From the NCBI GenBank assembly GCA_963797565.1, contig CAWCPM010000014.1:1-64000 (forward strand): a stretch of 64,000 nt of DNA, written 5' to 3'. The DNA comes from JAICYJ01 sp963797565 (GTDB taxonomy: Bacteria; Actinomycetota; Thermoleophilia; Gaiellales; JAICJC01). The translations under genes and the position numbers were made by a program. The notes beneath the pieces are model-generated. The model searched no databases, was not told where the DNA came from, and worked only from the letters and a program-made list of their open reading frames with translations. Positions 16,358 through 25,329 of the stretch are shown in pieces (position 1 is the stretch's first letter; each line of letters starts with the position of its first letter).

Positions 16358-17337
16358 CCTACCGCGAGGCGCTTCGCCGGGCGCTCGACGACGAGCTCGC
16401 CCGCGACCCCGACGTGTTCCTGATGGGCGAGGAGATCGGCCGCTTCGAGGGCAGCTACAAGGTCACCGCCGGGCTCTGGCAGAAGTACGGTCCCGAGCGC
16501 GTGCGGGAGACCCCGATCTCGGAGGAGGGCTTCGTCGGGGCCGGCATCGGCGCCGCCATGATGGGCCTGCGCCCCGTGGTCGAGATCATGACCATCAACT
16601 TCATCCTGGTGGCCATGGACCAGGTCATCAACCACGCCGCCAAGATCCGCTACATGTTCGGCGGCGCCGTCGGCGTGCCGATGGTGATCCGCACGCCCGG
16701 CGGGGCCGGCGCCCAGCTCACAGCCCAGCACTCGCAGAGCCTGGAGGCCTGGTTCGCCGGCTGCCCCGGCATGAAGGTGGTGGCACCCGCCTCCGTTGCC
16801 GACGCCTACGGCATGATGAAGACGGCGATCCGCGACGACGACCCGGTCCTGTTCGTCGAGAACCTGGTCATGTACAACATCACCGGCACCATGCCCGACG
16901 ATCCCGACTACACCGTTCCGCTGGGCCGCGCCGCCGTCGTCCGTGAGGGGCGCGACCTGACCCTCGTGGCCCACTCCTACACCGTGCAGCGGGCGCTGCG
17001 GGTGGCCGACACCATGGCCCGCGACGGGATCGAGATCGAGGTGGTCGACCTCCGCTCCCTGCGCCCGCTGGACGCCGAGACCGTTGCCGAGTCGGTGCGC
17101 AAGACCAACCGCGCGCTGATCGCCGAGGAGGGCTGGTCGACGTACGGCGTCGGCGCCGAGCTGGCCGCCCGCATCCACCGGCTCTGCTTCGACGACCTCG
17201 ACGCGCCCGTCGAGCGCGTCGGCGGCGCCGAGGTGCCGATGCCCTACTCGAAGCCGCTGGAGCTCGCCGCGCTGCCGCTCGAGAGCAAGATCGAGGCAGC
17301 CGCCCGCGGCCTGCTGGCCGAGAGCGGGATCGCATGA
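16345..17337 (+). CDS. pdhB: 2-oxoacid dehydrogenase E1 component, beta subunit, 330 aa
   Basis: The partner of the alpha subunit: LTYREALRRALDDELARDPDVFLMGEEIG at the N-terminus, GSYKVTAGL, RVRETPISEEGFVGAGIGAAM at about 52-72, EIMTINFILVAMDQVINHAAKIRYM, and a transketolase C-terminal domain (LRSLRPLDAETVAESVRKTNRALIAEEGW) that binds E2. GTG at 16345 begins the family's conserved N-terminus and overlaps pdhA. Nineteen bases separate its stop from E2, with AGGAAGGATCC as ribosome site for the latter. Confidence 0.93.
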   Translation: MADLTYREALRRALDDELARDPDVFLMGEEIGRFEGSYKVTAGLWQKYGPERVRETPISEEGFVGAGIGAAMMGLRPVVEIMTINFILVAMDQVINHAAKIRYMFGGAVGVPMVIRTPGGAGAQLTAQHSQSLEAWFAGCPGMKVVAPASVADAYGMMKTAIRDDDPVLFVENLVMYNITGTMPDDPDYTVPLGRAAVVREGRDLTLVAHSYTVQRALRVADTMARDGIEIEVVDLRSLRPLDAETVAESVRKTNRALIAEEGWSTYGVGAELAARIHRLCFDDLDAPVERVGGAEVPMPYSKPLELAALPLESKIEAAARGLLAESGIA

Positions 17338-17356
17338 GCTCCCACAGGAAGGATCC

Positions 17357-18643
17357 ATGTCCGAAGAACTGGTGATGCCGCGGCTCTCCGACACGATGGA
17401 GGAGGGCACCATCGGCCGCTGGCTGGTGCACGAGGGCGATGCCTTCGCCGCGGGCGACGTGCTGGCCGAGATCGAGACCGACAAGGCCACCATGGAGTTC
17501 CAGGCCTACGACGCCGGCACCGTGCTGCGGATCCTGGTCGGAGACGGCGAGACGGTCGCGCTGGGCGCACCGATCGCGATCGTGGGCGCCGAGGGCGAGA
17601 CCGCCGACGAAGCCGCGTCGGCCGGGAACGGCGCCACCGCGGCGCCACCGCCGGAGGACGCCGCCGAGCCCGAGCCGGAGCCGAAGGCCCCACCCGCCCG
17701 CAAGCCGTCGAAGTCCTCGTCCAAGGCCAAGGCCGCGGCCGGCAACGGCTCCGGCGCCACGGCCGCCCTGCGCGTCTCGCCGATCGCCCGGCGCATGGCC
17801 GACGAGGCCGGTATCGACCTGGCCGCCATGGCCGGCAGAGGCAGCGGCCCGGAGGGCCGCGTCGTCAAGGCCGACGTGGAACGGCTGATCTCGAGCGGCG
17901 AGCTGACCCGCCCGGCACCGCCCGCCGGGCCTCCAGCCGCCCAGACCGCCCCGGGCGAGGCTGAGATCCGCGAGCTGACGCCGATGCTGAAGGCCGTGGC
18001 GGCGCGCATGACGCAGTCCAAGCAAACCGTCCCCCACTTCTACGTCGAGTCCGAGATCGACATGACCCGTGCCATGCAGCTGCGGGCCGAGCTCAACAGC
18101 GGCCTTGCCGATTCGGGCGACAAGATCAGCGTCAACGACCTGATCGTGCGGGCCTCGGCCCTGGCCCTGATGCAGCACCCCCAGGCGCACCGCTCATACG
18201 TGGACGGCAAGCATGCGTATCACGCGCACGCCAACATCGGCATCGCGGTGGCGCTCGACGACGGCCTGATCGTGCCGGTGCTGGACGAGGCCGACACCAA
18301 GTCGGTGCGCGAGATCAGCCGCGAGACGCGCGACCTGGCCGGCCGCGCCCGCTCCGGCAAGCTCAAGCAGCCCGAGATCGAGGGGGCCACCTTCTCCGTC
18401 TCCAACCTGGGCATGTTCGACGTCGCCAACTTCGAGGCGATCATCAACCCGCCCGAGTCGGCGATCATCGCGGTCGGCGCCACCGTCGATCGCCCGGTGG
18501 TCGTGGACGGCGAGATCGTGGTGCGCAAGATCATGCGCGTCACCCTGTCCTGCGACCACCGCGCGTGCTCGGGGGCGGACGGCGCCAAGCTGCTGCAGAC
18601 GATCAAGCAGCTGCTGCAGTCCCCGTCGCTGCTGCTGGTCTAA
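17357..18643 (+). CDS. pdhC: Dihydrolipoamide acyltransferase (E2), 428 aa
   Basis: One lipoyl domain at about 1-77 with the modified lysine in ETDKATMEF (about residue 42); an Ala/Pro/Glu linker at about 85-130; the peripheral-subunit-binding domain (VSPIARRMADEAGIDLAAMAGRG) at about 137-175; the catalytic domain from about 200. The catalytic motif near residue 399 reads CDHRACSGADG, so the Asp of the usual HxxxDG is Ser here. The third gene of the pdhABC operon; it moves acyl groups from E1 to CoA. The exact acyl substrate is open. Confidence 0.92.
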   Translation: MSEELVMPRLSDTMEEGTIGRWLVHEGDAFAAGDVLAEIETDKATMEFQAYDAGTVLRILVGDGETVALGAPIAIVGAEGETADEAASAGNGATAAPPPEDAAEPEPEPKAPPARKPSKSSSKAKAAAGNGSGATAALRVSPIARRMADEAGIDLAAMAGRGSGPEGRVVKADVERLISSGELTRPAPPAGPPAAQTAPGEAEIRELTPMLKAVAARMTQSKQTVPHFYVESEIDMTRAMQLRAELNSGLADSGDKISVNDLIVRASALALMQHPQAHRSYVDGKHAYHAHANIGIAVALDDGLIVPVLDEADTKSVREISRETRDLAGRARSGKLKQPEIEGATFSVSNLGMFDVANFEAIINPPESAIIAVGATVDRPVVVDGEIVVRKIMRVTLSCDHRACSGADGAKLLQTIKQLLQSPSLLLV

Positions 18644-18657
18644 CCGGGCCAGGCAAG

Positions 18658-18663
18658 TACACT
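18658..18663 (+). promoter_or_regulatory. -10 element (TACACT) of the CBS-protein gene
   Basis: TACACT lies 6 bases before the ATG at 18670 and just after the pdhC stop, suggesting an internal leaderless promoter at the end of the operon. Confidence 0.45.
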
Positions 18664-18669
18664 CGAACC

Positions 18670-19131
18670 ATGCAGCTGACCGACGTCATGAGCACCTCAC
18701 TGGTGGCCGTCACCCCGGAGACGCGGGTCGGCGATGCCGCCCGCCGCATGGTCGAGCACGACGTCGGGGCCGCGATCGTGCTGGCCGACGGCGACGACCT
18801 GGTGGGGGTGATCACGGAGCGCGACCTGCTGCGATGCGTCAGCGAGGGCATCGATCCCTCGGTGCCGGTGTCCGACCGCATGACCCGCCACGTGCTGACC
18901 GCCTCGCCGCAGACCGAGCTGGCCGAGGCGATGGCGCTGATGGTCGACGGGCACTTCCGCCACCTGCCGGTCGTGAACGACGAAGGCCACGTGATCGGCC
19001 TGGCCTCGATGCGCGACCTGATGGCCTACACCTCGCTGCGCCTGCGGCAGGGCAGCATGGGCACCGACGACGATCTCGATCCGGCCGAGGTGATCGCGAC
19101 CATCCATCGCATGCGCACCGGCGCGGCGTAG
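18670..19131 (+). CDS. CBS-domain-pair protein, 153 aa
   Basis: Two CBS motifs in tandem: VMSTSLVAVTPETRVGDAARRM…GVITERDLLR at about 6-60 and MTRHVLTASPQTELAEAMALM…HLPVVND…GLASMRDLM at about 72-125. Such stand-alone pairs bind adenine nucleotides and act as energy sensors for partner proteins. No enzymatic domain is attached. It lies downstream of the dehydrogenase operon, which may be its context. Confidence 0.9.
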   Translation: MQLTDVMSTSLVAVTPETRVGDAARRMVEHDVGAAIVLADGDDLVGVITERDLLRCVSEGIDPSVPVSDRMTRHVLTASPQTELAEAMALMVDGHFRHLPVVNDEGHVIGLASMRDLMAYTSLRLRQGSMGTDDDLDPAEVIATIHRMRTGAA

Positions 19132-19138
19132 GTCGAAG

Positions 19139-20347
19139 CTAGACCTGCCAGGCGCCGCCGCGCAGCACCGGCACGCGGTCGCCGCTGCCCGTGACGCCGG
19201 TGACCTCCACGTCGTCGTCGCCGATCATGAAGTCGATGTGGATCTGGCTGGAGTTGATCCGCTCCACGTCCTCGCCCGACACGCAGTAGTCGAAGCCCTG
19301 GCCGAGCGCGATGTGACAGGCGGCGTTCTCGTCCAGCAGCGTCTCGTAGAACACCGTGCCGAGCTGCCCGATCCGGCTCTCGCCGTCGACCAGCGCCACC
19401 TCCCCGAGCCGCACGCCGCCGTCGTCGATGGCGGTCCGGGCCCGCAGCACGTCGGCGCCCTCGTCGGCGTCGATCTCGACCGCACGGCCGTCCCGAAAAC
19501 GCACCCGCAGGCCGGTCAGCACCGTGCCGCCCACGTCCAGCGGCCGGGTCGCGCGCACCTCACCGTTGACCCGCGTCGGGTCGGGCGTCGTGAACGCCTC
19601 CTCGGAGGGGACGTTCGGCCGGTGCGGGATGCCCGCCGCCGTCTCGGCGCCGCCGGACACGAACCGCGAGCTGGGCAGCAGGCCGACCTCGAGGTCGGTG
19701 CCGGGGCCCTGGAAGTGCAGCGCGTCGAAACCGTGGCCGGTGATGCGGTCTGCAGTCGCGACCATGGCGCCCATCCGCTGCTCCCAGGACGCAACCGCGT
19801 CCTCCTCGTCCAGCCGGCAGACGCGCTCGACCTCCGACCAGAGCAGCTCCAGCGCTGCGTCCGGCTCCATGTCGGGATGCACGACCGCCGCCCAGACCGG
19901 CGACGGGCTGGGCCCGACCGTCCAGTTCACCAGCCGCTCGCTGACCGCCTTCAGCCACTCCGTGTTGACCGGCGAGTTGTCCCTCCCCAGCCGATCCGGA
20001 TCGAGGCCGGCGAGGATCGAGGGATCGGTGCCGCCCGACAGGCTGATGATCGCCCACCTCTCTGCAGCCGCCGCCCGGGCCTGCTCGTACGACCAGGTGG
20101 TTGCGTAGCCGATCGAATCGTCGCCGCCGAACTCGACCCGCGCCCGCTTGAGGTGCAGGTCGAAGTAGTTGAGCTCCACAAACCTGGCTCCCGCCAGGTA
20201 GCACTCGTTCGCCACCGCCCGCACGAGCTCACGGTCATCGATGTCGCCACCCACCATCACCGTCTGGCCGGGCTGCACGTTGGCGCCGAACCCGACCAGC
20301 AGCCGCGCCAGCCTGCGCCGTCGCTCGTCGATGGTCAGACCTGCCAT
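19139..20347 (-). CDS. M29-family aminopeptidase, 402 aa (paralogue 1)
   Basis: A thermophilic-aminopeptidase (AmpS/AmpT, M29) protein: N-terminal LLVGFGANVQPGQTVMVGGDIDDREL, core GHGFDALHFQGPGTDLEVGLLPSS, the metal-site region NVPSEEAFTTPDPTRVNGEV at about 245-265, and the C-terminal DENAACHIALGQGF…NSSQIHIDFMIGDDDV with Glu/His/Asp ligands. Releases N-terminal residues from peptides in the cytoplasm. The ATG overlaps the upstream paralogue's end by 13 bases, so both are co-transcribed. Confidence 0.93.
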   Translation of the reverse strand: MAGLTIDERRRRLARLLVGFGANVQPGQTVMVGGDIDDRELVRAVANECYLAGARFVELNYFDLHLKRARVEFGGDDSIGYATTWSYEQARAAAAERWAIISLSGGTDPSILAGLDPDRLGRDNSPVNTEWLKAVSERLVNWTVGPSPSPVWAAVVHPDMEPDAALELLWSEVERVCRLDEEDAVASWEQRMGAMVATADRITGHGFDALHFQGPGTDLEVGLLPSSRFVSGGAETAAGIPHRPNVPSEEAFTTPDPTRVNGEVRATRPLDVGGTVLTGLRVRFRDGRAVEIDADEGADVLRARTAIDDGGVRLGEVALVDGESRIGQLGTVFYETLLDENAACHIALGQGFDYCVSGEDVERINSSQIHIDFMIGDDDVEVTGVTGSGDRVPVLRGGAWQV

Positions 20348-21543
20348 TCGCCGCCTCGCAACAGCGGCACGCGGCCGCCGTCATCGTTCACGCCGTCGAC
20401 GTCGATCTCCGGGCTGCCGATCATGAAGTCGATGTGGATGGAGCTCGAGTTCACCTGCTGCTTGTCGTCCTCGTCCTTGACGATGTACCCCAACCCGCTC
20501 CCGAGCGCGATGTGGCTGGCCGCGTTCTCGTCGATCAGGGTCGAGTAGAAGACCGTGTCCAGCGCGCCGATGCGGCCCTCGCCGTCGACCAGCGCCAGCT
20601 CTCCCAACCGCGACGCGCCGTCGTCGCGCGACGCGCGGCCCCGCAGCAACTCGGCGCCGCCGTCGGCATCGATCGCCACCGCGCGGCCGCCCTCGAACCG
20701 CACCGTCAGGCCCGTGACCAGCGTGCCCTCGATGTTCAGCGGCTTGGTCGAGCGCACGATGCCCTCGGTGCGGCGCGGGTCGGGAGTCGTGAACACCTCC
20801 TCGGTGGGCAGGTTGGGATGGTGCGAGATGCCGTCCGCGGTGGTGAACGTCGCACACGCCCACTCCGCGCTGGGCAGCAGGCCCACGGTCAGATCGGTGC
20901 CGTCGCCGCTGAAGTGGATGGCATCGAAGCGGTGCTCGCCGAGCCGCTCGCTGATCTCGGTCAGCCGTCCGAAGCGGGTCTGCCAGGCGGCCACGGGGTC
21001 GTCCTCGTCGAGCCGGCACACGCTCGCGATCTGCTGTGACAGCAGCTCGAACGCCTGATCGGCGGGCAGGTCGGGATGCACCCTCGCCGCCCACTCCGGC
21101 GTCGGGCAGGCGATGATGCACCAGTTGACCAGGCGCTCCATCACCAGCCGCAGATAGGCCTGCCGCACCGGGGACTGATCGGCTCCCAGGCGGGCGGGGT
21201 CGAGTCCGTCGGTGGCCGCCGGGTCGAGCGCCGCTTCCAGCGAGATCACGGCCACCCGCTGCTCCCCCATCTGCTTCATCCGCTCCACATGCCACGGCGG
21301 CGCGTATCCGATCGCCTCGTCGGCGGCGTTCTCGATCTTGGCCCGGCGCACGAACGCGTCGGAGTAGTTGACGTCGACGTACCTTGCGCCGGCCCGATAG
21401 GCGGCCGCCGCCACGGCCCTCGCCAACGGTTCGCGCCCGAGCTCGGCGGTCACCACCACGATCTGATCGGTCTGCACGTTGGCTCCGAAGCCAACGGCGA
21501 GCTCCGCCAGCCGCTCGGTCAGCAGGTCGTCCACGGGCTGCAC
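20335..21543 (-). CDS. M29-family aminopeptidase, 402 aa (paralogue 2)
   Basis: The same family and length as its downstream neighbour, with matching landmarks (VGFGANVQTDQIVVV, HFSGDGTDLTVGLLPS, NLPTEEVFTTPDPRRTEG, NAASHIALGSGLGY, NSSSIHIDFMIGSPEI). The tandem pair arose by duplication but has diverged considerably. GTG at 21543 was chosen because it gives the paralogue's length and a TAGCTT hexamer lies 7 bases before it. The longer open frame upstream is antisense to the next gene. Confidence 0.92.
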   Translation of the reverse strand: MQPVDDLLTERLAELAVGFGANVQTDQIVVVTAELGREPLARAVAAAAYRAGARYVDVNYSDAFVRRAKIENAADEAIGYAPPWHVERMKQMGEQRVAVISLEAALDPAATDGLDPARLGADQSPVRQAYLRLVMERLVNWCIIACPTPEWAARVHPDLPADQAFELLSQQIASVCRLDEDDPVAAWQTRFGRLTEISERLGEHRFDAIHFSGDGTDLTVGLLPSAEWACATFTTADGISHHPNLPTEEVFTTPDPRRTEGIVRSTKPLNIEGTLVTGLTVRFEGGRAVAIDADGGAELLRGRASRDDGASRLGELALVDGEGRIGALDTVFYSTLIDENAASHIALGSGLGYIVKDEDDKQQVNSSSIHIDFMIGSPEIDVDGVNDDGGRVPLLRGGEWQV

Positions 21544-21550
21544 TGTACAC

Positions 21551-21560
21551 AAGCTAGGAT
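21551..21560. promoter_or_regulatory. Overlapping divergent -10 elements
   Basis: AAGCTAGGAT contains TAGGAT for the plus-strand gene (9 bases before ATG 21570) and, on the other strand, TAGCTT for the aminopeptidase (7 bases before GTG 21543). Two polymerases could not occupy these hexamers together, so the promoters are probably mutually exclusive. Confidence 0.5.
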
Positions 21561-21569
21561 TGGCCGCCA

Positions 21570-21899
21570 ATGCAGCAGCTCGCCGAACAGTGGGATCAGA
21601 TTCTGGCACGCCAGCCCGAGGATTGGTCGTCGATGAACATCGAGCTGGAGCTGCTTGACGCGAACCAGAGCGAGGAGTCCGCGCTCGTGTTGTCTCCGCT
21701 GAATCCCTGGCACGAGCGGGACTGGCGAAGCGGCATCTTCCGCTTCCGCGCCGCGCACACGTTCGGCTACGGCACGGCTGCACCGCTCTGCCGCAAGCGG
21801 CTGGCGACGCTCGACAGCGTGGGCGTCAAGGGCACGCTGCGGCTGCTGTCGCGGGTGGCCGACGTGCGCCCGGTCAGCACCCAGGGCACCACCGGCTAG
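21570..21899 (+). CDS. Conserved hypothetical protein, 109 aa
   Basis: A small soluble protein with the pattern 'W..L..ELEL.D…E.ALVL.PLNPW…FRFR.AH.FGYG…CR.RL..LD.VGV.G.LRLL…RPV.TQG', which I recall from a conserved actinobacterial family of unknown function. No catalytic motif stands out. It is divergent from the aminopeptidases and convergent with pheT (4-base overlap). Confidence 0.75.
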   Translation: MQQLAEQWDQILARQPEDWSSMNIELELLDANQSEESALVLSPLNPWHERDWRSGIFRFRAAHTFGYGTAAPLCRKRLATLDSVGVKGTLRLLSRVADVRPVSTQGTTG

Positions 21900-24251
21900 C
21901 GCAGCTCGCCGCCCAGGCGCTCGCGCAGCGCCGCAACGATCGTCTCCCGCACCGCGTCCGCCTCGGCGTCGGTCAGGGTGCGATCGGCGGCTCGGAACTG
22001 GAGGTGCACGGCCACGCTCTGGCGGCCCTCCCCCACCTGCTCGCCGCGGTAGGTGTCGAACACGTCGGCCTGCGCCAGCAGTGGGCCGCCGGCCTCGTGG
22101 ATCACCGCCAGCACCTCGGCGGCGGCGACCTCGGAGGCGACCACCACGGCGATGTCCTGGCGAACCGGCGGGAAGGTGACCACGTCGCGATAGAGCGGTG
22201 TCGGGTCGGGCGTCTCGAGCTCTGCAAGATCGATCTCGAACAGGCTCACCTGCTGCTCCAGGCCGAACTCCCGCGCCACCAGCGGATGCAGCTCGCCCAG
22301 CGTCCCGCCCGCTCCCAGCCGGGCGCTGCGGCCCGGATGCAGGAACGGCTCGGACGCCGCCGCGACCTCGAGCTGGACGCGCAGCGCGCGTTCCAGTGCC
22401 TCGGCCACGCCCTTCATCTCGTGGTAGCCGGCGTCGCGTCCGGCGATCACACCGGCCACCCGCACCGGCTGGTGCGGCAGCTCCTCACCCGGCGCGGGCA
22501 GCACCACGCGGGCGACCTCGAACAGGGCGACCCGGTCGCGGCCGGCATCCAGGTTCCGGCGGGCGGAGGCCAGCAGCCCCGGGAACAGCACCGTGCGAAG
22601 CAGCGCCTGGTCGGCGCCCATCGGGTTCGCCACCCGCACCGCCGTCGCGGCGAGGATGGTCGGGCGGGAGCCGCAGCCGGTCGGCCAGCGTCTCGTCGGT
22701 GAAGGCGACCGTGACCGCCTCCGATAGCCCGGCGCCCAGCAGCACGTCGATCACGTGGTTTCGCAGCCGCACGTCGGGGTCGCGCTTGCCGATCGCGTCG
22801 GCGTGCGGGGGCATCACCGTCGGCACCTTCCAGACGCCGTCGATGCGTGACACCTCCTCGATCAGGTCGACCTCGCGGAACGTGTCGTTGGCGCGCCAGG
22901 TGGGCACCCGCCAGCCCCCGTCGGCGCTCTCATAGCCCAGCCGGGTCAGCGCACGGTCGATCTGGGCCTGCTCGTACGGCACCCCGATCACCAGCTCCAG
23001 CCGCTCCCGCCGCAGCGGCACCACCGCCGGCTCGGGCAGCTGCCCGTGCAGGTCGACGGTGCCGGGCACCAGCCGCGCGCCCGTCAGCTCCACCATCAGC
23101 TGCGAGGCCAGCGCGAGCGCCCGCGGCACCAGGTGCGGGTCGAGGCCCTTCTCCCAGCGGGTCGAGCCCTCGGTGCGCAGCTCGAGGCGCGTCGACGAGC
23201 TCTGGATGTTGGGGCCGTCGAAGTTCGCGCACTCCAGCAGCACGGTGGTCGTGGTGTCCGACACCTCGCTCCACTCCGATCCCATCAGCCCGCCCACCGC
23301 CGACGGCTTCTCCGCATCGGCGATCACCAGCACGTCGGCATCGAGCGTGCGCTCCTGGCCGTCCAGCGTGACCACCCGCTCACCGTCGCCGGCCCGTCGC
23401 ACGATGATCTCGCGTCCGGTCACCTTGTCCAGGTCGAAGGCGTGGGTGGGCTCGCCGACGCACAGCATCACGTAGTTGGTGATGTCCACGACGTTCGAGA
23501 TCGGGCGCATGCCGGCGGCCGCGACCCGGGCCTTCAGCCACGGCGGCGACGGGCCGACCTTGACGTCGGTGAAGACGCGCGCCGCCCAGCGCGGGCACAG
23601 GTCGGGCGCGTCGATGCGCGCCGTCACCCACGAGTCGACCGAGTCGTCACCCGAGGCACCGGGCTCGCGGCCCGGCCAGGGCGCGAGGTCGACATCCAGC
23701 GAGGCGGACGCCTCGCGGGCGATGCCGTACACCGACAGGCAGTCCGGCCGGTTCGAGGTGATCTCGAACTCGAGCACCTCGTCGTCGATCGGCAGCACCT
23801 GCGACAGCGGGGTGCCCGGCTCCAGCCCCTCGTCCAGCAGCATCAGCCCGTCGCGGTCGCCCGACAGCTCCAGCTCGCTCTCCGACAGCATCATGCCGTG
23901 CGACTCGACGCCGCGCAGCTTGGCCACGCGCAGCACGGTGCCGTCCGGCAGCGTGGCGCCGGGCAGCGCCACGCCGACCGTGGCGCCGGCGCCGAAGTTG
24001 GCCGCGCCGCAGACGATCTGGCGGGGCTCGGCGTCGCCCACGTCGACGGTGCACAGCGACAGCCTGTCCGCGTCCGGGTGCTGCTCCCTGGTGATCACGC
24101 GGCCGACCTTGAACAGCTCGGCGCCGGCCGGCACGCCGATCCGGTGCACCGCCTCCAGCTTGGTGCCGGTCATGCTCAGCAGCTCACCCAGCTCGCGCGG
24201 CGGCATGTCGAAGCTGACGTACTCGCGCAGCCACGAGACCGGCACCCTCAT
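21896..24251 (-). CDS. pheT: Phenylalanyl-tRNA synthetase beta subunit, one-base frameshift
   Basis: The large subunit of the alpha2beta2 enzyme. Domains in order: N-terminal RVPVSWLREYVSF; tRNA-binding/EMAP fold (VGRVITREQHPDADRLSLCTV…IVCGAANF) at about 40-150; B3/B4 editing domain (FEITSNRPDCLS…); B5 domain; catalytic-like core (RVANPMGADQALLRTVLFPG); ferredoxin-fold anticodon-binding end (TFPPVRQDIAVVV…). The frame breaks near 22665, where LRLPPD should continue TILAATAVRVANPMG in the next frame. The span is one base over a multiple of three, so one base too many. Translational coupling to pheS (ATGA) and essentiality argue for an assembly indel. Confidence 0.93.
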
Positions 24252-25273
24252 CCGAACTGCTCCATCAGCCGCAGGTCGTTCTCCCACAGCCAGCGGATGT
24301 CGGGCACGGCGTGGCGCAGCGCGGCGATCCGCTCCACGCCCATCCCCCAGGCGTAGCCGGTCCAGAGCTCGGGGTCGTAGCCCTCGACGTACCCGAACAG
24401 GGCCGGATCGACCATGCCGGCGCCGAGCACCTCGACCCAGCCCTCGCCCTTGCAGACACGGCAGGGCGAGCCGTCCCGGGCGCAGTTGAAGCAGGACACG
24501 TCGACCTCCACCGAGGGCTCGGTGAAGGGGAAGAAGTGCGGCCGCAGGCGCACCTCGCGATCGGCGCCGAACATCTCACGGGCGAACGCCAGCAGCGTCC
24601 CCTTCAGGTGCGCCAGCGACAGTCCGCGGTCGATGGCCAGGCCCTCGATCTGCGTGAACATGGCGGTGTGGGTGGCATCGGGCGTGTCGCGGCGATAGCA
24701 GCGGCCCATGGTGGCCATGTAGACGGGCGGCGGCTGTGACTGCATGGTGCGGACCTGCATCGGCGATGTGTGCGTGCGCAGCACCGTGTTCTCGTCGATG
24801 TAGTACGTGTCGGTGGCCTGCCGGGTGGGATGCGTGGGCGCGTGGTTGAGCGCGTCGAAGTTGCGGTAGACGGTGTCCACCTCCGGCCCGTCGGCAATGC
24901 GGTAGCCGAGGCCGACCAGCACCTCCAGGATCTCGCGGCCGGTCTGCTCGATGAGATGGGCGAACCCGCGCTCGACCCGCGCCCCCGGCAGCGTCACGTC
25001 GATCCGGTCGCGCCGCAGCCGGTCGTCGAGCTCCGCCGCCTCCAGCTCGGATTCACGGGCGTCGAGCGCCGCCTCCAGCGACTGGCGCACCTGGTTCAGC
25101 ACCTTGCCACGCGGCCCCCGCTGCTCGGGCGCCAGGCCGCCCAGCTCCCGCAGCGCCAGCACCAGCGGCGCCTTGCGTCCGAGCAGGGCGATCCGCACCT
25201 GCTCCAGCGCGGCGGTATCGGGGGCGGCGGCGATCGCCTGGAGGCCCTCGGTCTGCACGGAATCCGGGTTCAT
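24248..25273 (-). CDS. pheS: Phenylalanyl-tRNA synthetase alpha subunit, 341 aa
   Basis: N-terminal helical coiled-coil (about 1-90), then the class II catalytic core: GRCYRRDTPDATHTAMFTQIEGLAID at about 190-215, motif 2 and PFTEPSVEVDVSCF at about 255, and motif 3 GWGMGVERIAALRHAVPDIR near the end (AWGMGVERIAAL). Charges tRNA-Phe with phenylalanine. A TACACT hexamer lies 9 bases before the ATG at 25273; there is no ribosome site. Divergent from the methyltransferase gene. Confidence 0.96.
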   Translation of the reverse strand: MNPDSVQTEGLQAIAAAPDTAALEQVRIALLGRKAPLVLALRELGGLAPEQRGPRGKVLNQVRQSLEAALDARESELEAAELDDRLRRDRIDVTLPGARVERGFAHLIEQTGREILEVLVGLGYRIADGPEVDTVYRNFDALNHAPTHPTRQATDTYYIDENTVLRTHTSPMQVRTMQSQPPPVYMATMGRCYRRDTPDATHTAMFTQIEGLAIDRGLSLAHLKGTLLAFAREMFGADREVRLRPHFFPFTEPSVEVDVSCFNCARDGSPCRVCKGEGWVEVLGAGMVDPALFGYVEGYDPELWTGYAWGMGVERIAALRHAVPDIRWLWENDLRLMEQFG

Positions 25274-25317
25274 GAGCGGCCTAGTGTACCGATGCGGGTT
25301 GCCGCAACAGCACGCAG

Positions 25318-25323
25318 TAGGCT
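25318..25323 (+). promoter_or_regulatory. -10 element (TAGGCT) of the methyltransferase gene
   Basis: TAGGCT ends 6 bases before the GTG at 25330. The -10 of pheS (TACACT on the other strand, 25283-25288) is 30 bases away, forming another back-to-back leaderless pair. Confidence 0.45.
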
Positions 25324-25329
25324 TGCGGT

